Assembly: GCA_937870795.1 (NCBI GenBank)
Contig: CALMWS010000219.1
Location: 31,422-95,421 of the forward strand
Source: an uncultured Bacteroidota bacterium
GTDB taxonomy: Bacteria > Bacteroidota > Bacteroidia > Chitinophagales > Saprospiraceae
Length of the DNA stretch: 64,000 nt
Direction: 5' to 3'
In this document: piece by piece, positions 20,006 through 28,251 of the stretch
How the letters are laid out: every line of letters begins with the position of its first letter
Numbering within the stretch: position 1 is the stretch's first letter
Notes under the pieces: model-generated
What the model saw: only the letters and a program-made list of their open reading frames with translations
Databases searched by the model: none
Told to the model about the DNA's origin: nothing
Position numbers and translations under genes: made by a program

Positions 20006-21685
20006 TTATTTTACCCCGTGCATCATGCGTTTAAGCACAGGACTCAGGGAGAATAATATCACTGCCGCAATGCCACAAAGCACTACAAACACCATAAAGA
20101 ACTCATATAGGTTGGTGATTTGAAATCCAGCAAAAACAGGATAGTGATCCATGATGTTTTTGTCTGCCAACATTTGCAATTGCTCAGGAGTGGGTGTTAT
20201 CTTTTTATCCAGTATCGCTTGCAGATCAATGCCCATATCGTTCGCTGTTTTAAATTTGTCTCCGGTAGCGGGCAAAATTGAGCCTAACGTACCTGCCAAT
20301 GCATATCCCGACGCATTGGACAAGAAAAATACACCATAAAGCAAAGAAGTAAACCTCTTAGGTGCCAGCTTACCAACCAAAGAAAGTCCGATTGGAGACA
20401 AACAAAGCTCACCTATCGTTTGCAGCAAATACAACAAAATTAGCCACTTTATACCCAATAATCCAGTAGTGCCCAGATCTTTTACATTATTGGCAATGAT
20501 AAAATAGGCTAAGGCAATGGTGGCAAGTCCTATGGCTTGTTTCACAGGTGAAATGGGTTCTTTACCATTTGCCCTTAATTTATCCCAAAGCATGCTGAAT
20601 GGTATGGCCAGCATGACCACAAATATGCCATTGAAGATCTGAACCATTGACGGAGGCATGTTCCAGCCAAAGAAATTTCTGTCAGTCTGATTATTAGCAA
20701 TAAAAGTCAATGAAGAACCCGCCTGCTCAAATGCAGCCCAAAAGAAGATTACAAAAAAGGAAACAATGTAGATCACCAGGATCCTGTCCATTTCAACTTT
20801 TGATAAAGAAGAGTCCGTCAAAATCAAGCCCGCCAAAGTTAGTCCACTGGCATAAATTGCTGAATAAACGATGTTTTGTCCAATAACAAAATAAAACGTC
20901 AGTGCCAAACCAATGAATGCGATAACAGCCAACATTAGGGATTTGCTTGAAAAAACAGCTTTTTGTGACTCTCCTTCTTCGTAGTCGGAAGCTATATTGT
21001 GTTTTGGTAAACCACCCAATGGCCTTCCTTCCGGAGTAACCACATATTTATCTTTCAACAAATAAAAAGTAAGTGTGCCAATCAGCATCGCAACACCTGC
21101 CGCAAAAAAGCCCCATTTGAAAGCAAATACATCCCTGGTGCCATTTGCATCAACTACATCTCCCAATGCCGGACAGATGAATTGGCCTAAAAATGCGCCC
21201 ACATTGATACCCATATAAAATATGGTGAAGGCTGTATCCAGTTTGCTCTTTTCTTCCTTTGGATATAGGTTGGTGACCATACTGGAAATATTGGGTTTGA
21301 AAAATCCATTTCCAAATATCAATACACCTAAAGCAACATACAAAAGTGTTTTTGCTAATTCAAGATTTACGCCAAATGTAGTTGCACTTGTAAATAAAAG
21401 GAATTGACCTGTCGCCATTAAAAGTCCTCCGATAAGAATACAGTTTCTGTTGCCGAGGAATCGGTCTGAAATAAAACCGCCCAACATGGGTGTCAGGTAA
21501 CATAAACCTAAAAAGCCACCATAAATAAGTGAAGACTGCTCTTCACTCATCATCAGTGCATGAACAATGAATAGCGTCAACAATGTGCGCATTCCGTAAA
21601 AATTGAAACGCTCCCACATTTCGGTACCAAACAGTACCCATAAACCTTTGGGGTGACGTGAACTTTGTGTTGTTGCTGTGCTCAT
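20006..21685 (-). CDS. POT-family proton-coupled oligopeptide transporter, copy 1
   Basis: First gene of the triplet, 559 residues. EMWERFNFYGMRTLLTLFI holds the ExxERF motif, and FYMGINVGAFLGQFICP the PTR2 signature. It has two hydrophilic insertions: one after TM6 (about residues 205-235) and one before the last membrane segments (about residues 485-520, with ILDKKITPTPEQLQML), the latter absent from the other two copies. A partial -7 element TATTTTTA lies at 21707-21714 on the minus strand. A peptide transporter set next to a receptor locus fits a protein- or peptide-consuming lifestyle. Confidence 0.93.
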   Translation of the reverse strand: MSTATTQSSRHPKGLWVLFGTEMWERFNFYGMRTLLTLFIVHALMMSEEQSSLIYGGFLGLCYLTPMLGGFISDRFLGNRNCILIGGLLMATGQFLLFTSATTFGVNLELAKTLLYVALGVLIFGNGFFKPNISSMVTNLYPKEEKSKLDTAFTIFYMGINVGAFLGQFICPALGDVVDANGTRDVFAFKWGFFAAGVAMLIGTLTFYLLKDKYVVTPEGRPLGGLPKHNIASDYEEGESQKAVFSSKSLMLAVIAFIGLALTFYFVIGQNIVYSAIYASGLTLAGLILTDSSLSKVEMDRILVIYIVSFFVIFFWAAFEQAGSSLTFIANNQTDRNFFGWNMPPSMVQIFNGIFVVMLAIPFSMLWDKLRANGKEPISPVKQAIGLATIALAYFIIANNVKDLGTTGLLGIKWLILLYLLQTIGELCLSPIGLSLVGKLAPKRFTSLLYGVFFLSNASGYALAGTLGSILPATGDKFKTANDMGIDLQAILDKKITPTPEQLQMLADKNIMDHYPVFAGFQITNLYEFFMVFVVLCGIAAVILFSLSPVLKRMMHGVK

Positions 21686-22000
21686 AATTAGTTTTGAATT
21701 TCGGTCTAAAAATATAGTAATTAACCCAAACTTGAATTTTTAAAACATAAAATTTTGAAAAACACCCAGTTCACTATAATATATTCTATGTATCACCTCG
21801 CTGATTATTAATTACATACAGCCGGGTGGCGCCTTTTTAGTCCTATTTTTTTACTTCTGTCCCCTTAAATTGCGCCAAAAGCTGGTAAAAAAAACAATGA
21901 CCACATTAAATTTGGAAGTCTCTATAATAATTGATGCTCAACAAAATTTATCTATGAAAATACAATTCGCACAAAATTATATTCCATCCTTACAGGTGTT
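21686..22000. other. gene-free stretch between POT operon start and kdsD stop
   Basis: About 315 bp, AT-rich. It should hold the POT operon promoter; the best visible element is a minus-strand TATTTTTA at 21707-21714 without a convincing -33 partner. A GGTGGCGCC-TTTTT stretch near 21825-21838 looks terminator-like but lacks a long stem. No RNA gene or supported ORF was seen. Confidence 0.4.
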
Positions 22001-23002
22001 TTACACAAAACCTTCTCTGATGAGGTCGTGCATGTGGATGATGCCTGCATACTTACCATTATCTTCTACCAGCAGCTGGGAAATGGATTGAGCCCTCATT
22101 TGTTCCAAAGCTTCTACCGCCAGTGCTTCACTTGAAATGGTCTTTGGAGCCGGACTCATGATTTGTTGCGCCCTAATCTCTTCATTGAAGTTTTGGTTCA
22201 TAAGCATTCGCCTCAAATCGCCATCGGTGATAATGCCCAAAAGCTGCCTGTTGTCATCGGTCACCGCGGTGGCTCCGAGGCGACCCGAAGAGATGGTGAG
22301 GATGACATCTTTGATTACAGCCTCAGGGCTTACAAAAGGTTGAGCGTTTTTATATGCCAGATCTGCTACTGTCGTATAGAGGATCTTGCCGAGGTTGCCC
22401 CCCGGGTGTAAAAGCGCAAAATCTTTGGAACTAAATCCTTTGAGGTGGAGCAGGGCCATGGCCAGGGCATCACCCATGGCCAGTTGGACTATGGTGCTGG
22501 CTGTAGGTGCCAGGTTGTTGGGGTCTGCTTCTTTTTCAACGGGCAACAGCAGGCAGAGGTCGCATTGGTTGGCTAAAAAAGAAGAAGCGTTGGAAACCAT
22601 GGCAATGGTGGTATTGCCCATTGCTTTTAAAATGGGCAGCAGTACCTTGAGTTCTGCCGTTTCTCCACTTTTGGAAAGACAGATGACTACATCGTGTTTA
22701 TCAATTTGGCCAAGATCACCGTGAACGGCATCGGCAGCGTGCATAAATACAGCCTTACTTCCTGTAGAATTAAAAGTGGCTACCATCTTTTGACCAATGA
22801 TGGCACTTTTGCCTATGCCCGTAACCACAATTTTGCCTTCACAGGCGAAAAGGGTGTTGACTGCTTCCACATGATCAGCACCTATGCTTTGTTGGAGGGC
22901 TGCCAAAGTTTGGGCCTCAATCTGCAAAGTTGTATGGATGCTATTTAAAATCTGTGCTTCCAATTGTTGGCGGTATTTTAGTGTTTTAGGTGCCTGTATC
23001 AA
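22001..23002 (-). CDS. kdsD: KpsF/GutQ-family arabinose-5-phosphate isomerase
   Basis: Interconverts ribulose 5-phosphate and arabinose 5-phosphate, the first step to Kdo for lipopolysaccharide. The 333-residue protein has an N-terminal SIS domain (KIVVTGIGKSAIIGQKMVAT, HGDLGQIDKHDVVICLSKSG, about residues 40-180), the typical LHPGGNLGK turn, then two CBS domains (about 205-330, with GRLGATAVTDDNRQLLGIIT DGDLRR and the final SQLLVEDNGKYAGIIHMHDL). Length and order match KdsD. A TATCTTTG -7 element lies 33 bp upstream. It is divergent from recQ. No other Kdo genes are in the window. Confidence 0.93.
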   Translation of the reverse strand: MIQAPKTLKYRQQLEAQILNSIHTTLQIEAQTLAALQQSIGADHVEAVNTLFACEGKIVVTGIGKSAIIGQKMVATFNSTGSKAVFMHAADAVHGDLGQIDKHDVVICLSKSGETAELKVLLPILKAMGNTTIAMVSNASSFLANQCDLCLLLPVEKEADPNNLAPTASTIVQLAMGDALAMALLHLKGFSSKDFALLHPGGNLGKILYTTVADLAYKNAQPFVSPEAVIKDVILTISSGRLGATAVTDDNRQLLGIITDGDLRRMLMNQNFNEEIRAQQIMSPAPKTISSEALAVEALEQMRAQSISQLLVEDNGKYAGIIHMHDLIREGFV

Positions 23003-23034
23003 TGAATTTTATTCGTAATTCTCAACAGACCGGC

Positions 23035-23066
23035 CAAAGATAGGCAGCGTAAGATCGATTACTAAA
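23035..23066 (-). promoter_or_regulatory. kdsD promoter (TTTA-N20-TATCTTTG)
   Basis: On the minus strand TTTA (23063-23066) and TATCTTTG (23035-23042) are separated by 20 bp, a near-perfect Bacteroidota promoter, ending 32 bp before the kdsD start codon. Confidence 0.55.
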
Positions 23067-23159
23067 ATAAAAATTCATTATTTTATTTGCGGGTTTGCAT
23101 AAAATTTTTGATAACTTTAGACGGCATTTGTAAAATTGCTGTACAAGTTCAGGTAAAAA

Positions 23160-23177
23160 CGACCCTTTTTGGGGTCG
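23160..23177 (+). other. small hairpin in the recQ leader
   Basis: CGACCC-TTTTTG-GGTCG-type stem (6 bp) 44 bp upstream of the recQ start. The following sequence GTTTCCC is not a clean T-tract, so it is noted as a leader hairpin rather than a terminator. Function unknown. Confidence 0.3.
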
Positions 23178-23220
23178 GTTTCCCTTCAATAAAAGCTGTT
23201 ATTTAATTACATATAAAAAG

Positions 23221-25410
23221 ATGCATAGCCTCGAAAAATCACTAAAAGAGTACTTTGGCTTTGACACTTTTAAAGGAGAGCAAAAAGCAATCATTGAAAG
23301 TGTCATGTCGGGCAAAGATACTTTTGTGATCATGCCAACCGGAGGTGGAAAGTCGCTTTGTTATCAATTGCCGGCACTCTTACTTCCGGGTACGGCCCTG
23401 ATCATATCACCACTTATTGCCCTGATGAAAAATCAGGTCGATAGCATTCGGGGTTATTCACAAAGCGATGAACTGGCTTCATTCCTCAATTCATCCCTCA
23501 CCCGAACCCAAATGCGTGAGGTCAAGGAAGGAATTACCAATGGCACTACCAAGATGCTGTTTGTGGCGCCGGAAACGCTCACCAAAGATGAAAACATAGA
23601 ATTTTTCCAACAAACCAATGTGTCTTTTGTCGCCATTGACGAGGCACACTGTATTTCAGAGTGGGGTCACGATTTCCGCCCCGAATACCGAAGGATTAGA
23701 AACATGATCAGTGCCATCGGCACCGATATTCCGCTGGTAGCCCTCACCGCCACTGCTACACCCAAGGTACAGACAGACATTGTCAAAAACCTCAACATGA
23801 GAGATGTAAATGTTTTCATTTCTTCTTTCAACCGCGACAACCTTTTTTACGAAATCCGTCCCAAAACCAACAGAGACCAAACGGTTAGGGAGATCGTTCA
23901 ATTTGTTAAGTCTATGCCCGGCAAATCGGGTATTATATATGTGCAAGCCCGCAAGACCACCGAAGAATTGGCCAAGATCCTGCAGGTCAACGGCATCAAA
24001 GCGTCTCCTTATCATGCGGGCCTGGATGCCAAGGTGCGGACCAAGGTACAGGACGATTTTTTAATGGAAGAAATTGAGGTCATTGTTGCCACCATTGCTT
24101 TTGGTATGGGCATCGATAAGCCCGATGTACGCTTTGTGATTCACTATGACATACCCAAAAGCATTGAAAACTACTACCAGGAAACCGGTAGAGGCGGGCG
24201 CGACGGTCTCGAGGGCAAGTGCCTTGCTTTTTATTCCTACAAAGACATCCTCAAACTCGAAAAATTCCTCAGAGATAAGCCTGTCTCAGAGAGAGAGTTG
24301 GGAGCACAGCTTATGGATGAAATCATCGCTTACTCCGAAACAAGTGCCTGCAGGAGAAAATTTCTGCTCCACTACTTTGGTGAACCGTATGAGGAGTCCA
24401 AATGCGATAAAATGTGCGACAACTGCAGGCACCCCAAAGACAAGGTAGAAGTCAATCAGGATATGGTCATGACCATCAAAGCCATTTTGGAAATCAACGA
24501 AAAGTTTTTGATTAAAACCGTAGTAGAGTTTATCACCGGCAAGGCAACCAAGGAGATGAAAGATTTCCGGTTCGACAAATTGCCCATGTTTGGTTGTGGC
24601 AGCAAGCAGGAAGACTTGTATTGGCACTCTATCATACGTCATGGCATTCTCAACAATCTCATTGAAAAAGACATTGAATTGTACGGACTTTTGAGGGTTA
24701 CGGAACTGGGCCATGAATTCATCAACAAGCCCTGGTCGATTACCATTCCATTGAATCGCGACTTCAGTGATGCAGAGGGAGACGACATTGCAGTGGGCGA
24801 AGGCGGCGGAACCGTACTTGATGAAACCCTTATGAACATGTTGGTAGAGTTGCGGAAAAAAGAAGCCAAAAAAATCGGTGTACAGCCCTGGATTATTTTC
24901 CAGGAGCCATCACTTCAGGAAATGGCTACCTTCTATCCTGTCTGCCATGAAGATATGCTCAAAATTACGGGCATCAATCAGGGAAAAGCAGCCAAGTATG
25001 GCAAACCCTTTATTGCCCTGATCCAGAAGTACGTTGAAGACAATGAAATTGACCGACCTGATGAAATTTTAATTCGTCAGGTTGCCAATAAGAGCAAAGA
25101 CAAGGTGACCATCATCCAGGGCATTGATAAAAAAATGCCTTTGGAAGATATAGCACGAAATGTAGGCAAGACCATGGAAGAATTGCTCGAAGAACTCAAT
25201 ATGATTGTTGATGGAGGTACCAAACTGGATCTCGATTATTACATCGAAGAAGAAATCGATCAGGAGATCATAGACGAAATTTACGAATACTACCAGGAGG
25301 CAGAATCTGATTCACTGATGGAAGCTTACAAAGCTTTAAAAGAAGAAGACATTACCATAGAAGAGCTTAGCCTGGTACGCATTAAATTTATGTCTGAATT
25401 TGCCAATTGA
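23221..25410 (+). CDS. recQ: ATP-dependent DNA helicase RecQ
   Basis: 3'-5' DNA helicase in recombination and fork repair. The 729 residues contain motif I MPTGGGKSLCYQLPAL (about residue 38), the DEAH box AIDEAHCISEWGHDFRPEYR, ALTATATPKVQ, and motif VI YYQETGRGGRDG. The RQC zinc-binding region has C-RRKFLLHYFGE and CDKMCDNC, supplying the four cysteines. A winged-helix region and an HRDC domain (MNMLVELRKKEAKKIGVQP to GINQGKAAKYG, about 535-610) follow. A C-terminal acidic helical extension of about 110 residues, including a helix-turn-helix-like MPLEDIARNVGKTMEELLEE, is common to Bacteroidota RecQ. aroQ begins 3 bp downstream. Confidence 0.96.
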   Translation: MHSLEKSLKEYFGFDTFKGEQKAIIESVMSGKDTFVIMPTGGGKSLCYQLPALLLPGTALIISPLIALMKNQVDSIRGYSQSDELASFLNSSLTRTQMREVKEGITNGTTKMLFVAPETLTKDENIEFFQQTNVSFVAIDEAHCISEWGHDFRPEYRRIRNMISAIGTDIPLVALTATATPKVQTDIVKNLNMRDVNVFISSFNRDNLFYEIRPKTNRDQTVREIVQFVKSMPGKSGIIYVQARKTTEELAKILQVNGIKASPYHAGLDAKVRTKVQDDFLMEEIEVIVATIAFGMGIDKPDVRFVIHYDIPKSIENYYQETGRGGRDGLEGKCLAFYSYKDILKLEKFLRDKPVSERELGAQLMDEIIAYSETSACRRKFLLHYFGEPYEESKCDKMCDNCRHPKDKVEVNQDMVMTIKAILEINEKFLIKTVVEFITGKATKEMKDFRFDKLPMFGCGSKQEDLYWHSIIRHGILNNLIEKDIELYGLLRVTELGHEFINKPWSITIPLNRDFSDAEGDDIAVGEGGGTVLDETLMNMLVELRKKEAKKIGVQPWIIFQEPSLQEMATFYPVCHEDMLKITGINQGKAAKYGKPFIALIQKYVEDNEIDRPDEILIRQVANKSKDKVTIIQGIDKKMPLEDIARNVGKTMEELLEELNMIVDGGTKLDLDYYIEEEIDQEIIDEIYEYYQEAESDSLMEAYKALKEEDITIEELSLVRIKFMSEFAN

Positions 25411-25413
25411 CCA

Positions 25414-25833
25414 ATGGCTGTATACGTAATCATCAACGGACCCAACCTTAACTTATTGGGTAAAAGGCAAGTCGAGATTTACGGCACCCTTAGCTTTGAT
25501 GAATGGCTGCCCCAATTGCAAAACCGGTTTTCAGAGCATGAGCTTATTTACCGTCAAAGCAATCATGAGGGAGATCTCATCGACTGGTTGCACGAATTTG
25601 GTTTTACGGTTGAAGGTATAATTTTAAATGCAGGCGGATATACCCATACCTCGATAGCGTTGGCAGATGCAGTAGCATCCATAAAGAGTCCTGTGGTTGA
25701 AGTTCACATCAGCAACATCTTGGAAAGGGAAAGTTTCCGGCACCATTCCTACCTTTCAGCCTGCTGCGTTCGTACCATCATGGGCAAGGGGCTAGAAGGT
25801 TATGCAGAAGCCTTAACCTTTCTTTCGATGTAA
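25414..25833 (+). CDS. aroQ: type II 3-dehydroquinate dehydratase
   Basis: Third step of the shikimate pathway: 3-dehydroquinate to 3-dehydroshikimate. The 139-residue length fits the small dodecameric type II enzyme. It shows IINGPNLNLLGKRQVEIYG with the catalytic tyrosine/arginine region, RQSNHEGDLIDWLHEF, ILNAGGYTHTSIALADA, and EVHISNILERESFRHHSYLS with the catalytic histidine. It starts 3 bp after the recQ stop and is certainly cotranscribed with it; the functional link is not obvious. Confidence 0.95.
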   Translation: MAVYVIINGPNLNLLGKRQVEIYGTLSFDEWLPQLQNRFSEHELIYRQSNHEGDLIDWLHEFGFTVEGIILNAGGYTHTSIALADAVASIKSPVVEVHISNILERESFRHHSYLSACCVRTIMGKGLEGYAEALTFLSM

Positions 25834-25915
25834 AAATTATACGCTTGAAGTATTACTTTTATACGTTACACTCATAAATGAGATATTTGCTTAACATTGA
25901 CCTTTAATAGTTTTA

Positions 25916-25923
25916 TATATTTG
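25916..25923 (+). promoter_or_regulatory. promoter -7 element (TATATTTG)
   Basis: Perfect TAnnTTTG 39 bp before the start of the small outer-membrane protein gene at 25963. No well-spaced -33 element is seen. Confidence 0.45.
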
Positions 25924-25962
25924 TTTGTCCAAAATTATTTAATACTAAAATAGATTGTTTAC

Positions 25963-26466
25963 ATGAAAACTTTAAAAACACTGGTAACTGCATTGTTTGT
26001 GGTTGCATTTTTAGGTAGTGCAGGAGCGCAGGATTACAAATCTGCCATCGGGGCCAAATTGGGCTATGGTTTGATTGCTTCTTACAAAACATTTTTAAAC
26101 AAAAAAGCAGCGGTAGATATCTTTGGTGGTATCAGATGGGGTGGTCTGGCTGCAGGTGCCTACTATGAGATCCACAGCCCTGTCAAATCGGTTGAAAACC
26201 TCAAATGGTATGTAGGTGGTGGAGCTTCTGTCACAACCTGGAATTATGGTTACATAGGTTACAGTTCATATTACGAATTAGGAGTATCAGGTGTTATTGG
26301 CCTGGATTATACTTTTGAAGATTATCCGGTAAATGCGAGTGTAGACTGGGCACCTACCATTGTTGTTGCAGATTCATATGATTATCCGGGTGTTAACCTG
26401 GCCAGATTTCGTGCCGGTTATGGTGCCTTTACCGTTCGATACATTTTGGGAGGAAAAGGCAAATAA
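25963..26466 (+). CDS. small outer-membrane beta-barrel protein, function unknown
   Basis: 167 residues with a signal peptide ending GSAGAQD. The mature part shows short alternating hydrophobic/polar strands with Gly and Tyr (SAIGAKLGYGLIASYK, AAVDIFGGIRWGGLAAGAYY, WYVGGGASVTTWNYGYI, ARFRAGYGAFTVRYILGG), as in eight-stranded OmpW/OmpX-size barrels common in Bacteroidota. It is not recognisable to a named family. It has its own promoter element and is followed by a 214-bp gap, so it is probably monocistronic. It resembles the protein at 51631 in size and layout. Confidence 0.7.
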   Translation: MKTLKTLVTALFVVAFLGSAGAQDYKSAIGAKLGYGLIASYKTFLNKKAAVDIFGGIRWGGLAAGAYYEIHSPVKSVENLKWYVGGGASVTTWNYGYIGYSSYYELGVSGVIGLDYTFEDYPVNASVDWAPTIVVADSYDYPGVNLARFRAGYGAFTVRYILGGKGK

Positions 26467-26606
26467 GTTGCACAAAATTAATGTTTGAGGATTTAACCAT
26501 TATCGATTAAATTCCAAATATTATTTTGTGTTTTGTTGTTTTGTGCCACAATATTCTAATTTCTCATGGGAGTTTGGTAAAATTTTGTGAGAATTTGAGA
26601 AATACA

Positions 26607-26639
26607 TTTGGTGGGGCAAATAAATATTTTCTATATTTA
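26607..26639 (+). promoter_or_regulatory. putative promoter (TTTG-N21-TATATTTA)
   Basis: TTTG at 26607-26610 and TATATTTA at 26632-26639 approximate the Bacteroidota promoter, 41 bp before the gene at 26681. One mismatch in the -7 element and one extra spacer base. Confidence 0.4.
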
Positions 26640-26680
26640 CGCAACATTAAACCTTATTTATCTAACCTTAATTATTCATT

Positions 26681-27139
26681 ATGAAAAGATTTTTCCTTTT
26701 GGCCTTCGTTTTGGGTGCATGTCTCAGCTTGTCTGCAACAACAACTAATCCCGGTAAACTAACGGCAAAAAAAGAAGTTATTGAACAACAACTTTCTGAT
26801 CTGAACCAAATCGAAAAGATCATTAAGGAAGAAGGACTTACTTACGACCAATTGGTTGCCAAGTATCCTAATCTGGTTGAAAAGACCCAACTTTCTGCTT
26901 CTGCAAGTGAAGACGGAATGTTTGAGAACGCCAGCGGAACACCCCTAGGTGTACCAGGTTTCTGGTGGGGATTCTGCCTTGGATGGGTAGGTATGTTGAT
27001 CGTATACCTTACTATGGATGAAGGTTCTTCAAGGAAGAAGCAAGTGATGAACGCTCTTTGGGGCTGTGTTATCGCTTATGCTTTGTTCTTCATTGTTTAC
27101 GTTGGTATCGTAGGAGCATCTTTGGCTTCTTTGTACTAA
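26681..27139 (+). CDS. hypothetical exported protein with two C-terminal membrane segments
   Basis: 152 residues, not recognised. It begins with a signal peptide (MKRFFLLAFVLGACLSLSAT), followed by a charged helical region (about 27-62, with KKEVIEQQLSDLNQIEKIIK) that could form a short coiled coil, then a glycine-rich GTPLGVPGFWWGFCLGWVGM segment leading into a first membrane helix (about 90-108) and a second one (about 122-145). A short loop MDEGSSRKKQ between helices is positively charged. It is terminated by a strong hairpin at 27163, so it is a single-gene unit with its own promoter. It is probably an inner-membrane protein of unknown role. Confidence 0.65.
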   Translation: MKRFFLLAFVLGACLSLSATTTNPGKLTAKKEVIEQQLSDLNQIEKIIKEEGLTYDQLVAKYPNLVEKTQLSASASEDGMFENASGTPLGVPGFWWGFCLGWVGMLIVYLTMDEGSSRKKQVMNALWGCVIAYALFFIVYVGIVGASLASLY

Positions 27140-27162
27140 TCAATAACTACATAAGATCTATC

Positions 27163-27195
27163 GCAAAGTGCAGCTATATGCTGCACTTTGCTTTT
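27163..27195 (+). terminator. strong intrinsic terminator
   Basis: Perfect 12-bp stem GCAAAGTGCAGC / GCTGCACTTTGC with TATAT loop, followed by TTTT. It ends the hypothetical gene at 26681. A TTG at 27188 inside its right arm is therefore an unlikely start for the next gene. Confidence 0.85.
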
Positions 27196-27208
27196 AAAAC
27201 ATAACCTG

Positions 27209-27847
27209 GTGACTAGAACAATTTCTTTTTTTATCCTGACTTGCTGTTTTCTAACTACCCTGCACGCTCAAAAATATCATTTGTTTCAGGCTGGTTTTTC
27301 GATCAAAGAAAAAAGAACGGGCACTGAAAAATCTACCCTTATGATGGGTAAGGTGAGCTATGACAATCATTTAAACAAGGCTGAATATTTTCTGTCTTTT
27401 CCACAAAAAGAAAGGTGGGTGATTCAGGATTCAACCCTTCATAAGTACGTAGGCGATTCGCTCGTCAATACCAAGGTGCTTGGGCAGGTCAACGACTTTA
27501 TCATGTTTAAAAACATCCTGGAGTACAAAGACAATGATTTTGGTCTTTCTTCCGCGGGTTTTGTCATCACCTCGGTTCAGGAAAGCGATGAAGAACTCAT
27601 CATGGAATGGGAGCCGCCTTCTACTTTCAAAACATTCCTCAAAAAAGTGATTACCCACGTTAAAGACAATCTGCTAATGGGCATTGTCTTTTATGACGTA
27701 GAGGAGAAAGAAATCAACAAGACTTTTTACGAAAACTATCAAATCATCAAAGACCTGCCTGTACCTATGAAAATTGTTTCTCAGTATTCAGGCAATGAAC
27801 AGCAGTTGTACAAGTCCATCACCTTCGACAATGTAGTTGTGGAATGA
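27209..27847 (+). CDS. hypothetical exported protein, first gene of the YidD-like cluster
   Basis: 212 residues from the GTG at 27209, chosen because it lies beyond the terminator and gives a proper signal peptide (Arg3, hydrophobic core, cleavage near LHAQ). The mature protein is rich in beta strands with charged ends (KVSYDNHLNKAEYFLSFPQK, ERWVIQDSTLHKYVG, FGLSSAGFVITSVQ, EELIMEWEPPSTFK). The pattern recalls LolA-like lipoprotein-carrier folds, but no motif proves this. Its stop overlaps the next ATG (ATGA), so it is translationally coupled to the YidD-like gene. Function unknown. Confidence 0.65.
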   Translation: MTRTISFFILTCCFLTTLHAQKYHLFQAGFSIKEKRTGTEKSTLMMGKVSYDNHLNKAEYFLSFPQKERWVIQDSTLHKYVGDSLVNTKVLGQVNDFIMFKNILEYKDNDFGLSSAGFVITSVQESDEELIMEWEPPSTFKTFLKKVITHVKDNLLMGIVFYDVEEKEINKTFYENYQIIKDLPVPMKIVSQYSGNEQQLYKSITFDNVVVE

Positions 27848-28248
27848 AAATAACCATGTTGTTAAGTATAGTGCTGTTTGCTTTGACGGGTCTTTCGGCG
27901 CAAAACAGCGAGGATCTGGGTTTTGCCCGCGTACTGGCGGCTGAAAAACACAAGCCGGGCGCTTACACTACCTTCAAAGAACATATCCAGGGCAATCAAA
28001 ACGAAATCCAGACAGTATTTTCAGCTTTGTTTTTTATGTACAAAGAAGTGCTTTCATCACAAGACGCCAACCGATGTGCCTTTTATCCGTCGTGTTCGCT
28101 CTATGGCATCATGGCTGTGAAACAACAGGGCCTCATAAAAGGTGGCATCATGACCCTCGACCGCTTGACCAGATGCAACGGACTTAGTCCTGAAAAATAT
28201 GAAATTGATACAAAAAAAAGGGCCCTGGTGGATCCTGTAAAATGGTGA
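27844..28248 (+). CDS. exported YidD-like (membrane insertion efficiency factor family) protein
   Basis: 134 residues. The C-terminal half (about 65-134) matches the YidD family: RCAFYPSCSLYGIMAVKQQG with Cys78 and Cys84, KGGIMTLDRLTRCNG with Cys111, and a final VDPV. Canonical YidD is a short cytoplasmic protein of 70-100 residues encoded between rnpA and yidC. Here it carries an N-terminal signal peptide (MKITMLLSIVLFALTGLSAQ) and a 45-residue spacer, so it should act in the periplasm or on the outer membrane. It sits between an unknown exported protein and two TPR/membrane proteins, with 1-4 bp junctions. The three cysteines could form disulfides or bind metal outside the cytoplasm (inference). 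Confidence 0.82.
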   Translation: MKITMLLSIVLFALTGLSAQNSEDLGFARVLAAEKHKPGAYTTFKEHIQGNQNEIQTVFSALFFMYKEVLSSQDANRCAFYPSCSLYGIMAVKQQGLIKGGIMTLDRLTRCNGLSPEKYEIDTKKRALVDPVKW

Positions 28249-28251
28249 TGT

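Noticed and set aside
21815-21845. Possible terminator with GGCGCC followed by T residues
   Set aside because: No stem longer than a few base pairs could be formed.
27188-27208. TTG at 27188 as start of the first cluster gene
   Set aside because: It lies in the right arm of a strong terminator; the GTG at 27209 gives a proper signal peptide.
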